DNA of 42,307 nucleotides from NCBI GenBank assembly GCA_007280205.1, contig QYPX01000013.1:1-42307 (forward strand), given 5' to 3'. Made by a program: the position numbers and the translations under genes. Position 1 is the first letter of the stretch. Every line of letters starts with the position of its first letter. The notes below the pieces were generated by a model, which saw only the letters and a program-made list of their open reading frames with translations, was not told where the DNA came from and ran no database searches. This stretch comes from Comamonadaceae bacterium (lineage in GTDB: Bacteria; Pseudomonadota; Gammaproteobacteria; Burkholderiales; Burkholderiaceae_C). Shown in pieces: positions 7,181 through 16,087 of this stretch.

Positions 7181-7260
7181 TACCGTCAAGAAAACGGTAC
7201 TTTTGACGGTACTTGACGGTACCTAAGTAGGTACCGTCAACGAAATACCGTCAGCGGTAC
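7181..7260. promoter_or_regulatory. Cluster of TACCGTCA sites and a 28-bp palindrome upstream of the P4-type integrase
   Basis: Five copies of TACCGTCA or its complement lie at 7181, 7204, 7214, 7232 and 7246, and shorter CGGTAC pieces lie beside them. Two copies form a palindrome, TTGACGGTACCT-AAGT-AGGTACCGTCAA (7213-7240), with 12-bp perfect arms. The cluster ends 18 bp before the integrase ATG. Such repeats between a tRNA and a P4-type integrase are expected to bind the integrase N-terminal domain (arm sites) or a regulator controlling int; which applies here is not shown. Confidence 0.75.
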
Positions 7261-7278
7261 CGACAGACTGGGGCAATC

Positions 7279-8523
7279 ATGGCACTGGCAGACACATTCG
7301 TTCGGACCGTAAAGCACACCGGAGCACCGGCCGGCGACAAGTATGCCGACGGTGGCGGCATGTACCTGCTGGTCAAGTCAGGCGGCAAGTACTGGCGCAT
7401 GGACTACCGCTTTGCCGGCAAGCGCAAGACCCTCGCCATGGGCACCTACCCAGAAGTTTCGATCGTCAAAGCCAGAAAGCGGCGCGAGGCTGCACGCGAA
7501 CTGCTTGCCGAAGGGGTTGACCCTGGCGCCGCAAAAGCCGAGGACCGGCAAGCCAAGATGACCGCAGCGGCCAACACCTTTGAAACTGTCGCTCGAGAGT
7601 TCCACGCGCTCAAAACACCCGGATGGAGCGAGGGCCACGCGTCCAAGTGGATTCGCATGAACGAGCTTTACGTGTTCCCGTGCCTTGGCGCCCTGCCCCT
7701 GGCGTCCATCAAGGCACCCACCTTGCTGGCAGCACTTCGCAAAGTTGAGAAAAAGGGAATTCTCAGCACGGCGAGTGATCTGCAATCCATGGCCGGGCAA
7801 GTTTTCCGTTACGGCATCCAGACTGGACGTTGTGAGGTCAACCCGGCCGCCGACCTCAAAGGTGCATTGACGCCACATGTAGCCAAGCACTTCGCAGCCA
7901 TCCTTGACCCAATCGAAGTTGGCGCTCTACTCCGGGCAATCGACGGCTACACGGGACGGACCGCGACCGTAGCTGCGCTGAAGTTGTCGGCGCTCTTCTT
8001 CCAGCGACCGGGCAACATTCGGGCGATGCAGTGGGATTGGATTGACCTTGACCAGAAAATGCTGACCATCCCCGCCAAGCAAATGAAAAGTAAGAAGCGC
8101 GAAAAAGAGAACAGCCGGCCGCACCTTGTACCGCTGGCGACGCAGGCCGTTGAGATTTTGCGCAACCTGCGCCCGCTCACGGGTCATGGACGGTATGTGT
8201 TCCCAGGGGCACGCGAAAGCAAGAAGCCTATGAGCGACGGCACGGTCAACGCTGCGCTGCGCCGGCTCGACTATGGAAACGACGAGCATGTTGCCCATGG
8301 CTTCCGGGCAATGGCCAGGACTATGATGGCCGAGCAAATGATCGGCATCGATCCTCAAATGGTAGAGGCTCAATTGGCCCATGGCAAAAGCGGCCCGCTT
8401 GGCAGCGCCTATGACCGTGCGGAGTATCAGAAACAGCGCCAGCAAATGATGCAAACGTGGGCCGACTACCTCGACAAACTACGCATCGGCGCCGACGTTA
8501 TTCCGATACGAACAGGAACCTAG
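7279..8523 (+). CDS. P4-type tyrosine integrase (right element)
   Basis: A 414-aa integrase of the P4/DUF4102 class. The N-terminus has DKYADGGGMYLLVKSGGKYWRM and LAMGTYPEVSIVKARKRREAA, typical of that arm-binding domain. The catalytic residues are Arg in FFQRPGNIRAM, H-x-x-R in AHGFRAMART, His in QLAHGK, and Tyr in GSAYDRAEY. Such integrases insert genomic islands at the 3' ends of tRNA genes, and this one begins 200 bp downstream of tRNA-Gly(CCC), reading away from it. The protein is full length and appears active. It is not closely similar to the other integrase at 5546-6805. Confidence 0.95.
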   Translation: MALADTFVRTVKHTGAPAGDKYADGGGMYLLVKSGGKYWRMDYRFAGKRKTLAMGTYPEVSIVKARKRREAARELLAEGVDPGAAKAEDRQAKMTAAANTFETVAREFHALKTPGWSEGHASKWIRMNELYVFPCLGALPLASIKAPTLLAALRKVEKKGILSTASDLQSMAGQVFRYGIQTGRCEVNPAADLKGALTPHVAKHFAAILDPIEVGALLRAIDGYTGRTATVAALKLSALFFQRPGNIRAMQWDWIDLDQKMLTIPAKQMKSKKREKENSRPHLVPLATQAVEILRNLRPLTGHGRYVFPGARESKKPMSDGTVNAALRRLDYGNDEHVAHGFRAMARTMMAEQMIGIDPQMVEAQLAHGKSGPLGSAYDRAEYQKQRQQMMQTWADYLDKLRIGADVIPIRTGT

Positions 8524-8738
8524 TCAACTGCAGTTGCGGGTAATTGCGGGTTGCTTGAGGTGTGGAAATAGCTGTTCCCGCCCTTAAAAATACCGAGACT
8601 GCCCTCTGTACGAGATGCAAAAACGGCAGTTGCAAACGGTGCCACCCCGGCGCACCCAAAAACACCTGGTGTTGACTCCGAAGAAATTCCGCCTCTAATT
8701 TTCATACACCGCGCTAATTCGGCGCAGCAGGAGGTGAT

Positions 8739-8942
8739 ATGGGAACCAGAGTAATTCGCATCAGCGAGTTGGCCAGTACGCCAAAAAAGCCGGGCATATT
8801 GCCAGTGAGTCCGGCAACCGTCTGGCGTTGGGTGCGCGAAGGCAAATTCGTCGCCCCCTTCAAACTTGGTCCCTCCACGACAGTGTGGGACGCCGACAAA
8901 GTCAACGCCTGGCTGGCCCGCCAAGCCACTGGGGGTCGCTAG
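8739..8942 (+). CDS. AlpA-like helix-turn-helix regulator
   Basis: A 67-aa protein: VIRISELASTPKKPGILPVSPATVWRWVREGKF is the helix-turn-helix, followed by a wing and the DADKVNAWLARQ helix. AlpA proteins of P4-like islands regulate int and excision. A near-perfect anti-SD match, AGGAGGTGAT, ends directly at the ATG, so the GGAGG core is only 4 nt away, closer than usual. The 215 bp between it and the integrase hold no gene. It is the likely directionality factor of the right element. Confidence 0.85.
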   Translation: MGTRVIRISELASTPKKPGILPVSPATVWRWVREGKFVAPFKLGPSTTVWDADKVNAWLARQATGGR

Positions 8943-8987
8943 CCATGACCACCGTCCGCAAACCTCAATCTGTCGGATCCAGGCTCC

Positions 8988-11534
8988 ATGCACATTGACA
9001 GCCCCACCCCTGACAAAGCCGCCATCCTGGTTGCCCTGGCGGTATTGTTCACAAGCGATGCCGTTATCGAACTGCGGTCATTTCAAAAGGGCAAGAAACG
9101 TACAGACGCCGGGTACTTTGATGCCAGCCACTGGAGCCAGTTGGCAGAGCACGCCGTGCGCCTGAGCGCCAGTGGCGCCGCGGTGTACATCACCTTGAAT
9201 CCAGTGGATCCTCAACTGCTGAGCCGCTACTCCAACCGAATTGAAGCCTACGCCAGCGTCACCACCAACGACAAACAAGTCGTTTGCCGGCGCTGGTTGC
9301 TCATCGACATCGACCCGACTCGTCCGTCCGGAACAAGTGCCACCGATGTCCAATTCCAAGCCGCCAAAGATAAAGTGCAAGAAATCCGGCAATATCTGAG
9401 CGAGCTCCACTGGCCAGCACCAGTGGTTGCCCAGTCCGGCAACGGCTACCACCTGCTCTACGCCATCGATTTGCCCAATGACGACGAGGCAACAGTCTTG
9501 GTCAAAGGCGTCTTGTCGAATCTGGGTGATCGGTTTGACGACGCCCAAATCAAAGTTGACCGTACAGTCTTCAACGCCGCACGGATATGCAAGCTTTACG
9601 GCACAGTGGCCAACAAGGGCGACAACACAAGCAGGGCACCGTGGCGCCTGTCGAAATTGCTGGAAATCCCAGAGCGCACCGTGGTGAGCGCTGAGCAGTT
9701 GGAGCAGTTAGCACCCATTGCCGGTAAGGTGACCGCGTCAGCGACGCCACACACGGCAACACCGACCAGCGCAACACCCAGCAATGGCAGCTTCGGCCTG
9801 GAGGACTTCCTGACTCGCCACAGCCTGGCGCATACCAGAGACCAGCACGAGGGCCGCGAACGCTTCAAGCTGGCCAGTTGCCCCTTTAACCCCGAACACA
9901 TTGACGGCGAAGCCGCCATCTTTCGCAAACCTTCTGGCGCCTTGGGCTTCAAATGTCAACACACCTCGTGCGAAGACAAAGGCTGGCGCCATGTCCGGGA
10001 ACTATTGGACGGCCCGCGCCCAGGCCCACGCCAAAGTCAGTGGCCAGAACCAACACCGTTGCCTAACGCCTTGCCTTCGGTAGATCGATTTGACGCTGAA
10101 CTGCTACCCCAAGCCTTGCGGCCCTGGATCATGGACATTGCTCACCGCATGCAATGCCCGGCCGACTTTGCGGCCACAGCGGCGCTGGCGGGTATATCCA
10201 GCCTGATCGGTGCACGAGCGGTTGTGCGCCCCAAAGAGCGCGACGACTGGCAGGTCGTGCCCAACCTGTGGGGCGTCATCGTTGGCAGACCTGGTGTGAA
10301 GAAGTCCCCGGCGCTCAACGAGGCCCTCAAACCCCTGAACCGCTTGCAAGGCAATGAATTTGAGCTCTGGAAGATCTCGCACGAAGAATGGGCGATCGAC
10401 TCCAAGCTTGTCACCATGCAAAACGAAGCGAATGAGAAAAAAGCCAAGGCTGTTGTTGTCAAAGATCCGGCCGCAGCCCGGGCCCTGCTGAGCCCAGTCG
10501 AAGCCCCAGCCGAACCCCAAGCCCGGCGCTACATCGTCAACGACGCCACGGTAGAAAAGCTTGGCGAAATCATGGAGCAAAACCCCTGGGGCGTCCTGTC
10601 CTATCGGGATGAACTCTACGGTCTGCTCACCAGCCTGGACAAACAAGGCCAAGAAGGATCACGGGCGTTCTATCTGACAAGCTACGACGGAAATCAAAGC
10701 TACACGTATGAACGGATCATCCGCGGGACCACCCATATTCCGCGGGTTTGTCTGGCCATGATAGGTGGCATCCAGCCCGGGCGCATTCAGGAATATGTGC
10801 GTGGCGCGGTCGCCGGTGGCAGTGCCGATGATGGCTTGCTGCAACGTTTCGGGCTGGCGGTATGGCCCGATGTGGATGGCGAATTCATCCATGTTGACGA
10901 GTGGCCCGACACCGCCGCCAAGCAAGCCGCCTGGGCCGTCTATGAGCGACTCGGTATGTTGCAGCCCCAGAGCGAGACTGAACCGACGGTCTGGCGCTTC
11001 ACGCCTGAGGCGCAAGAACTGTTTGTGCAGTGGCTCGTGCCATTTGAGACCGAGATTCGGGGCGATACCCTGCATCCGGCGATGGTCTCGCATCTGGCCA
11101 AGTACAGAAAGCTGATCCCGGCCCTGGCCTTGACATTTGCATTGATCGACACACCCAATGAAGCGTGTCTGATTGGAGAAGCTGAACTGCTGCGCGCGCT
11201 GGCCTGGGGAGACTACCTGCGCACCCATGCCAACCGCTTGTACGCCGCGGCGGTGATGCCCGAGATGACGGATGCAGCGACTTTGCTGGGCAAACTCAAG
11301 ACAGGAAAGTTGACTGACCGCGACGGGATGATTCTTGGTAGCTTCACCCCCAGGCAGATTGCGCTCAAAGGCTGGTCAGGTCTGGGTACACCGCAGGCGG
11401 TACGCAAGGCGGCCGATGTGCTGGCTGATTACGACTGGTTGAGACCGGAAACCCTCCCCGGTGGGCCCACCGGCGGCAGACCCAGCGATCGCTACCTGAT
11501 CAATCCAGGTCTGTTCTCCGGCGGTGCGTCATGA
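8988..11534 (+). CDS. Primase-helicase protein of an integrative element (AEP-like plus DUF3987)
   Basis: An 848-aa replication protein. Residues of about 60-240 contain an archaeo-eukaryotic-type primase core: LLIDIDPTR (metal-binding Asp pair near 107-109), SGNGYHLLY (150-158) and VDRTVFNAARICKLYGT. A zinc-binding segment follows (Cys298, His304, Cys323, Cys328). After a Pro-rich linker the second half is a DUF3987-type ATPase with Walker A GRPGVKKS (433-440) and a Walker B-like LSYRDELYGLL. Such proteins open and prime replication of P4-like satellites and mobilisable islands. The next gene overlaps its end by 4 bp. An independent replication capacity of the element is inferred. Confidence 0.85.
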   Translation: MHIDSPTPDKAAILVALAVLFTSDAVIELRSFQKGKKRTDAGYFDASHWSQLAEHAVRLSASGAAVYITLNPVDPQLLSRYSNRIEAYASVTTNDKQVVCRRWLLIDIDPTRPSGTSATDVQFQAAKDKVQEIRQYLSELHWPAPVVAQSGNGYHLLYAIDLPNDDEATVLVKGVLSNLGDRFDDAQIKVDRTVFNAARICKLYGTVANKGDNTSRAPWRLSKLLEIPERTVVSAEQLEQLAPIAGKVTASATPHTATPTSATPSNGSFGLEDFLTRHSLAHTRDQHEGRERFKLASCPFNPEHIDGEAAIFRKPSGALGFKCQHTSCEDKGWRHVRELLDGPRPGPRQSQWPEPTPLPNALPSVDRFDAELLPQALRPWIMDIAHRMQCPADFAATAALAGISSLIGARAVVRPKERDDWQVVPNLWGVIVGRPGVKKSPALNEALKPLNRLQGNEFELWKISHEEWAIDSKLVTMQNEANEKKAKAVVVKDPAAARALLSPVEAPAEPQARRYIVNDATVEKLGEIMEQNPWGVLSYRDELYGLLTSLDKQGQEGSRAFYLTSYDGNQSYTYERIIRGTTHIPRVCLAMIGGIQPGRIQEYVRGAVAGGSADDGLLQRFGLAVWPDVDGEFIHVDEWPDTAAKQAAWAVYERLGMLQPQSETEPTVWRFTPEAQELFVQWLVPFETEIRGDTLHPAMVSHLAKYRKLIPALALTFALIDTPNEACLIGEAELLRALAWGDYLRTHANRLYAAAVMPEMTDAATLLGKLKTGKLTDRDGMILGSFTPRQIALKGWSGLGTPQAVRKAADVLADYDWLRPETLPGGPTGGRPSDRYLINPGLFSGGAS

Positions 11535-12040
11535 GCTGGCTTGCCAAGCTGAAAAATCAGCAAGCCCCATCCACCTGCCCTACAAAACCAGCAAAACCAG
11601 GTTCTGTAGGTTTTGCAGGGAACCAGGACCGGGCTTTGCAGAAAATTCAAGCCCAACGATCAGCAGCCAACGAGGCTGGGCTTGAAGCAGATCGATGGGC
11701 CTGGCCGCACAGCTCGGCCATGAATGGCGCCGAGATTGACGTCTTCACAGCACGGCTGGCGCGCTTTACGGACCTGGGTGTGTCCCTGAGTTCGGCCGAA
11801 GTGAGGTCGGATCGCTTGGTACAACGTGACCGGGAATGCGATAGGCGCCATTTGTGCCTGGAATGCTCGCATCTGAAAGCAACGATCTCCTGGCGCTGTA
11901 TCAACTGGCAGCAAGCTGGTGTTGCGATGGCCGCCCGCCATAACCAATTGCCCAACGACCTGGTGTTCCTTCTGCAAGACTGTCCAGGGTTCAAAGACTG
12001 GTTGCATCCGAGGCGCTTTGTTGCCTCTGACGAGCCTTGA
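11531..12040 (+). CDS. Hypothetical island protein with Cys motif, 169 aa
   Basis: Starts in an ATGA overlap with the primase-helicase gene, so the two are translationally coupled. Residues 1-60 are low-complexity Lys/Pro/Gln. Residues of about 70-90 read MNGAEIDVFTARLARFTDLG, a motif I associate with short proteins that follow DUF3987 genes in betaproteobacterial islands. The second half has DRRHLCLECSHLKA and ISWRCINWQQAG, giving three Cys in a possible zinc site, then LPNDLVFLLQDCPGFKDWL. Function is unknown; a primase accessory role is only suggested by position. Confidence 0.75.
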   Translation: MSWLAKLKNQQAPSTCPTKPAKPGSVGFAGNQDRALQKIQAQRSAANEAGLEADRWAWPHSSAMNGAEIDVFTARLARFTDLGVSLSSAEVRSDRLVQRDRECDRRHLCLECSHLKATISWRCINWQQAGVAMAARHNQLPNDLVFLLQDCPGFKDWLHPRRFVASDEP

Positions 12041-12080
12041 TTTGACTAATGATTTCGGTAAATCTGAAAGGTACCAGAGT

Positions 12081-12695
12081 ATGGGCGGATTCAACAGCGG
12101 CAGGCACGGTGGCAGGTACACCACCAGCGATATGCGGGCGCTGGACATACGCAAATTGCAGCGTGACGGGTTCTTGAGGCCGGGTCGCTCCTTTGGCTGG
12201 CATTGGAAGCGAGGCGGTCAAACCCTGGCATCGATCAATATCCAGACTGGGCAGGATGGCGTGATTCTGAAGTACCGAAGCAGCACCGATGCAGGAGCCT
12301 GGCAGGAGCGGCACTACGCGGTACAGGTGGCTTGGTCGCCCTGCCACTATGGTGGTCAGCGGGCATGGTGGATTTGCCCGGTTGTGGGTTGTGCCCGGCG
12401 TGTTGCCATCCTCTATGGCGGCGCAGTGTTTGCCTGCAGGCATTGCCAACGACTGGCCTATCGATCTCAGCGCGAGTGCCTGGATGATCGGATGACCCGG
12501 CGCGCCGACAAGTTGCGTGAGCGATTGAAATGGGAAGACGGCGTTTTGAATGCTAGCGGCGGTAAACCCAAAGGGATGCACTGGCGTACTTTCGAGAGGC
12601 TGCGAGCCCGACATGACATTTTTGTGGGACAAGTCATTACCAGCATGGATGTCAAACTGGGGCTGTTGCGACGGGAACTCGATCGGAGGCGGTAA
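12081..12695 (+). CDS. Zinc-ribbon-like hypothetical island protein, 204 aa
   Basis: Starts MGGFNSGRHGGRYTTSDMRALDI, a Gly/Arg-rich N-terminus. The central part has WWICPVVGCARRVAILYGGAVFACRHC, giving CxxxxC and CxxC pairs spaced as in a zinc ribbon, then LAYRSQRECLDDR, followed by a basic helix. This layout recurs in proteins of integrative elements and suggests nucleic-acid binding. The ATG at 12081 is used because it starts the recognisable N-terminus; the frame is open further upstream, overlapping the preceding gene. Confidence 0.8.
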   Translation: MGGFNSGRHGGRYTTSDMRALDIRKLQRDGFLRPGRSFGWHWKRGGQTLASINIQTGQDGVILKYRSSTDAGAWQERHYAVQVAWSPCHYGGQRAWWICPVVGCARRVAILYGGAVFACRHCQRLAYRSQRECLDDRMTRRADKLRERLKWEDGVLNASGGKPKGMHWRTFERLRARHDIFVGQVITSMDVKLGLLRRELDRRR

Positions 12696-13494
12696 GCATC
12701 AGCGTCAATAATTGCCAACCCGGTCTTGCACAGGATTTAGACTGACGCGATAAAGTGCGATTATGAAAATTGACATCGACAAACTGAATGAAGCCGAGCT
12801 AATCGATCTGAATAACAGAGTCGTCGCTCGCCTGAAGTTTCTCAGCCAGATGCGGGCCCACGCCCATATGCTTGATTTCAGCATTGGCCAGAAGGTTTCG
12901 TTTCAACCAGATGGCCAGCCTTTGATGCACGGCATCATCGCCAAATACAACCGCAAGTCGGTTACGGTGATTGGTAATGTCCCCGGTAGTGGTGTAAGTT
13001 ATTGACCGAGCTGCAAGGCGCGAAGGGCGTAGCCCGAAGCGGCTTGCAGCTCGGTCGGACCATCTGTTTTAGGGTGGTCATCGTGAGTTCCGGATAAGGT
13101 TGAGGTGCGACCCAACAACCTGAATAAAGGAATTTCACAATGACCACCGCTACTATCGCACTTGCCGAGCTTGCTGAGAAGGGATCCGATATCGATGTGT
13201 TGCGCCAGATGGTGCAATTCATGGCCCAACGCCTCATGGACATGGACATCGAGGGGCGCTGCGGCGCCGGCTACGACGAGAAAAACACCGAGCGACTCAA
13301 CAGCCGCAACGGCTACCGTGACCGCACCTGGGACACCCGAGCCGGAAGTGTTCCGCTGAAGATCCCCAAACTGCGCCAAGGCAGCTACTTCCCCGAATTC
13401 CTGGAACCCCGGCGCACCGCCGAGAAAGCTCTGACAGCCGTCATCCAGGAAGCCTACATTCAAGGCATCTCCACCCGCTCCGTGGACGACCTAG

Positions 13495-15066
13495 GAGTCT
13501 GGGCGCCAGAAGTTTTTCGACAAACGCGACTTTGACGATTGGCGATGCAAAGTCATCTGGTGTGTGGTGAGTGCGTCCATCAACACCTTTGTCGGTTGTG
13601 ACGGGATGACTTTTGCACATGGCTCAAGCCGGCAGAATTGTGTTTTCCTGGTTTTCTTTGCCTCAACAGGCCTGCATGGCCCCCATTCTTCGCAGATTGA
13701 GCGCCATGCACACGAGCTTGAACTCGGCCCGTGTCTTTTGTAACCCCCTCATGCTGAATTGTCTGAACCCCAAGACGTTCTTGATCCAGCCGTTGGGTGG
13801 CTCAGCGATCCATTTGCGTTTGCGGTAGTCGGCTTTGCCTTGTTCAGTTTCGAACTTGGCGGCCATCGCCACCGTGTGCGGATAGCGCTGCGCATCCCTG
13901 GGTTTGGCCAGTACTTTGCCTTCACGACCCAAGGCAATAACCAGTTCCGTATCGGGCTGAGTCATTGCCAGTTCGGCCATCACCGCCTCACTGCGGTAGC
14001 CCGCATCGGCCAGTACCTGCGCAGCAGATGCACCCGTGTGCTCTTTGACGGCCTTGAGCACCATGGGCAGTTGCTGTACGTCTGAACTTGTGTTGACGAC
14101 CTCGGCGGCCACGATGATGTGCGCGGCCTCGTCCACTGCGGTCTGTGCGTTGTAGCTGTAGTCAAACCCGCCACCAGCACGCTTCATGATGCGCGATTGC
14201 GGATCAGTAAAGCTGTCCTGGGCTTTGGGCGCAGGAACGCCGAAGTCACGCTGATAGGGCTTGCCCCCTTTGGGCTTGCCGTCTTTGTCCTTGGGCTTGC
14301 GTTCATCCTCAGGAGTGCGCCCGCGCTGTGCGTCGCTTTGGCGTTGACGTTCTTCCAACCTGGCCTTGGCCGCTTCAATCGCAGCAAGACGTGCTTGCCT
14401 GCGCTCGATCTCGGCCGGGATGTCCAGATCGGGTTCGTTCTTCTCGGCTTCGTCGGTGCTGGTGGCCTTTTTTACCAGCGCGGTGATTTGCGCTTTGAGT
14501 TCAACTTCGGCTGCCTGCATGCGCCCATAACTCATGGCCTTGTGGCGGCTGGCGTTGGCCTTGATCTTGGTGCCGTCCACCGCAATGGTGCCCAACTTGA
14601 CCAGGCCCATCTCGCGCGCCAAGCGCACGACCTGGACAAACAGGTCTGTGAACTCCTTGAGATGCAATGCACGAAAGTCCCTGATCGTGCGGTGGGCCGG
14701 AAAGTTGGCTGCACCCAGCACGCGAAAGGCTACGTCTTCATGCAGCTTCTTGGCAATCTTGCGTGAGCTGAAGACCCCGGTGGCATAAGCGTAGACCAGC
14801 ACCTTGACCATCATGGCCGGGTGAAACGGTTGATTGCGTGACCCACCTCCTGCGTAGCGCACATGAAAGGCGCTCAGGTTCAGGCTGTCCACGGTGTCGC
14901 TGATGAAGTACGCCAAGTGGCCTTGGGGTAACCATTCCTGCAAAGCGCAGGGCAAAAGATACTGTTGATCGGGCAGGTAAGGTATGTAGCTGGTGCTCAT
15001 CCCTAATTAACGCCTCACCTCACATCGCGTTGTTGGTGACAACCCTGGTTTCTGCCGCCCAGACTC
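13495..15066 (-). mobile_element. IS1182-family insertion sequence
   Basis: A 1572-bp element with 17-bp terminal inverted repeats, GAGTCTGGGCG(C/G)CAGAA (13495-13511 and 15050-15066), one mismatch. It is flanked by CTAG on both sides (13491-13494 and 15067-15070), read as a 4-bp palindromic target duplication. It encodes one transposase on the minus strand and lies inside the IS256-family transposase gene. The termini and the transposase are intact. Confidence 0.93.
13663..15000 (-). CDS. IS1182-family transposase
   Basis: A 445-aa DDE transposase. The N-terminal domain has MSTSYIPYLPDQQYLLP and FHVRYAGGGSRNQPFHPAMM, typical for the family. The first catalytic Asp is in GTIAVDGTKIKANAS. A long charged insert (ARLEERQRQSDAQRGR and onward) separates it from a second Asp in QVLADAGYRSE. 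The last acidic region is near KRKWIAEPPNGWIKNVLGFRQFS. The reading frame is intact and bounded by good inverted repeats, so it is probably active. Confidence 0.94.
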   Translation of the reverse strand: MSTSYIPYLPDQQYLLPCALQEWLPQGHLAYFISDTVDSLNLSAFHVRYAGGGSRNQPFHPAMMVKVLVYAYATGVFSSRKIAKKLHEDVAFRVLGAANFPAHRTIRDFRALHLKEFTDLFVQVVRLAREMGLVKLGTIAVDGTKIKANASRHKAMSYGRMQAAEVELKAQITALVKKATSTDEAEKNEPDLDIPAEIERRQARLAAIEAAKARLEERQRQSDAQRGRTPEDERKPKDKDGKPKGGKPYQRDFGVPAPKAQDSFTDPQSRIMKRAGGGFDYSYNAQTAVDEAAHIIVAAEVVNTSSDVQQLPMVLKAVKEHTGASAAQVLADAGYRSEAVMAELAMTQPDTELVIALGREGKVLAKPRDAQRYPHTVAMAAKFETEQGKADYRKRKWIAEPPNGWIKNVLGFRQFSMRGLQKTRAEFKLVCMALNLRRMGAMQAC

Positions 15067-16087
15067 CTAGTCAAAGCGCTGGGCATGAGCGGAGTCTCCA
15101 AGAGCCAGGTCAGCCGCCTGTGCGGTGAACTTGATGAACGTGTCGGGGCTTTCCTGAACCGCCAGATCGAAGGCGACTGGCCGTATCTGTGGATTGACGC
15201 CACCTATGTCAAAACCAGGGAGGCCGGGCGCATCGTGAGCGTGGCCGTAATAATCGCTGTGGGGGTCAACACCGAGGGACAGCGAGAAGTGCTGGGTCTC
15301 AAAGTCGGCGCCAGTGAGGCAGAACCCTTCTGGACGGAGTTTCTGCGCAGCCTGAACCGCCGTGGCCTGCGTGGCGTCAAGCTGGTCATCAGCGACAGCC
15401 ACGAAGGCATCAAGGCGGCCGTCTCCAAGGTTCTGAAGGCCACCTGGCAGCGTTGCCGGGTGCACTTCATGCGCAATGCTCTGGCGCACGCTGGCAAGAC
15501 GCAGCGGCGCATGGTCTCGGCCGCCATCGGAACGGTGTTCGTGCAGGACACAGCAGAAGCCGCAAAAACCCAGTGGCGATCAGTTGCTGATCAGCTCCGT
15601 GCCAAGTTCCCAAAGCTCAGTACCTTGATGGACGATGCTGAAAACGATGTGCTGGCGTTCATGACGTTTCCCAAAGCGCATTGGACCCAGATCTACTCGA
15701 CCAATCCGCTGGAGCGGCTCAATGCCGAAGTCAAACGTCGAACCAACGTGGTGGGCATCTTCCCCAACGATGCATCGATCACAAGACTGGTGGGCGCCAT
15801 GATGTTGGAGCAGAACGACGAGTGGAGTTTGAACCGCAGATACATGCAACTTGAAGGACTTCAAACCCTCTGCGATACTCCCCCGACTCGGCTGTCCGCA
15901 GTGGCACGCTGAGTAACGTGTATCTCAGCCTGTCCGGGCTGTGGACTTACACCACGTCATGGGACACGACCCGGTGATTACAGAGAATGGTCAACAGTGG
16001 CGGGTAGCGCCAGTATTTCTGCGAAGCAGCGTTGTGCAGGATGTTGTTGCCGAGACGCACAGTCTGGAGACGCAAAGGAAGAGTTGA

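Larger units (their letters stand above)
13140..15912 (+). pseudogene. IS256-family (Mutator-type) transposase, split by IS1182 insertion (13140-13494 and 15071-15912)
   Basis: The N-terminal part runs from [15 protein letters not shown] to ISTRSVDDL; the C-terminal part starts VKALGMSGVSKSQVSRLCGEL. If the inner IS and one CTAG copy are removed the two fuse in frame to a 398-aa protein with the standard IS256 block SVDDLVKALGMSGVSKSQ. The catalytic acidic residues appear in YLWIDATYVK (first Asp), VISDSHEGIKAA (second Asp) and STNPLERLNAEVKRR (Glu). As it stands neither half can encode a full active site. The right half alone opens at an ATG at 15085 but is unlikely to be functional. Confidence 0.93.
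12973..15971 (+). mobile_element. IS256-family insertion sequence, interrupted
   Basis: The ends are defined by the 8-bp target duplication CGGTGATT at 12965-12972 and 15972-15979. Terminal inverted repeats of about 28 bp (12973-13000 and 15944-15971) share GGT..TGTCCC near the tip and GTGGTGTAAGT further in, with 7 mismatches. The element carries a transposase in two pieces because an IS1182-family element inserted into it. Without that insert the IS would be 1423 bp, a normal size for the family. A strong hairpin (GACCGAGCTGCAAG with CTTGCAGCTCGGTC) at 13003-13056 lies before the transposase. Confidence 0.95.
12763..16087 (+). pseudogene. Small island gene split by an IS256-family insertion (12763-12972 and 15980-16087)
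   Basis: The left part encodes 70 residues from MKIDIDKLNEAELIDLNNRVV to KYNRKSVTVI. The IS begins right after ATT. On the far side of the IS, after the 8-bp target duplication CGGTGATT (15972-15979), the frame resumes with TENGQQWRVAPVFLRS and stops at 16085-16087. Joining 12763-12972 to 15980-16087 gives an intact 105-aa protein. It has a helical N-terminus followed by a beta domain with FSIGQKVSFQPDG and GIIAKYNRKSVTVI. The family is a small hypothetical seen in mobile elements; it has no proven function. As it stands the truncated product would end in 10 IS-encoded residues. Confidence 0.9.

Noticed and set aside
8523-8738. Small gene between the P4-type integrase and the AlpA-like gene
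   Set aside because: Only an antisense frame overlapping the AlpA gene is open; no start, ribosome site or motif supports it.
13476-13490. Second copy of the tRNA-Gly 3' end (CACCCGCTCC) as a right attachment site
   Set aside because: The 10-base match lies inside the IS256-type transposase coding sequence, and the rest of the tRNA end is absent.
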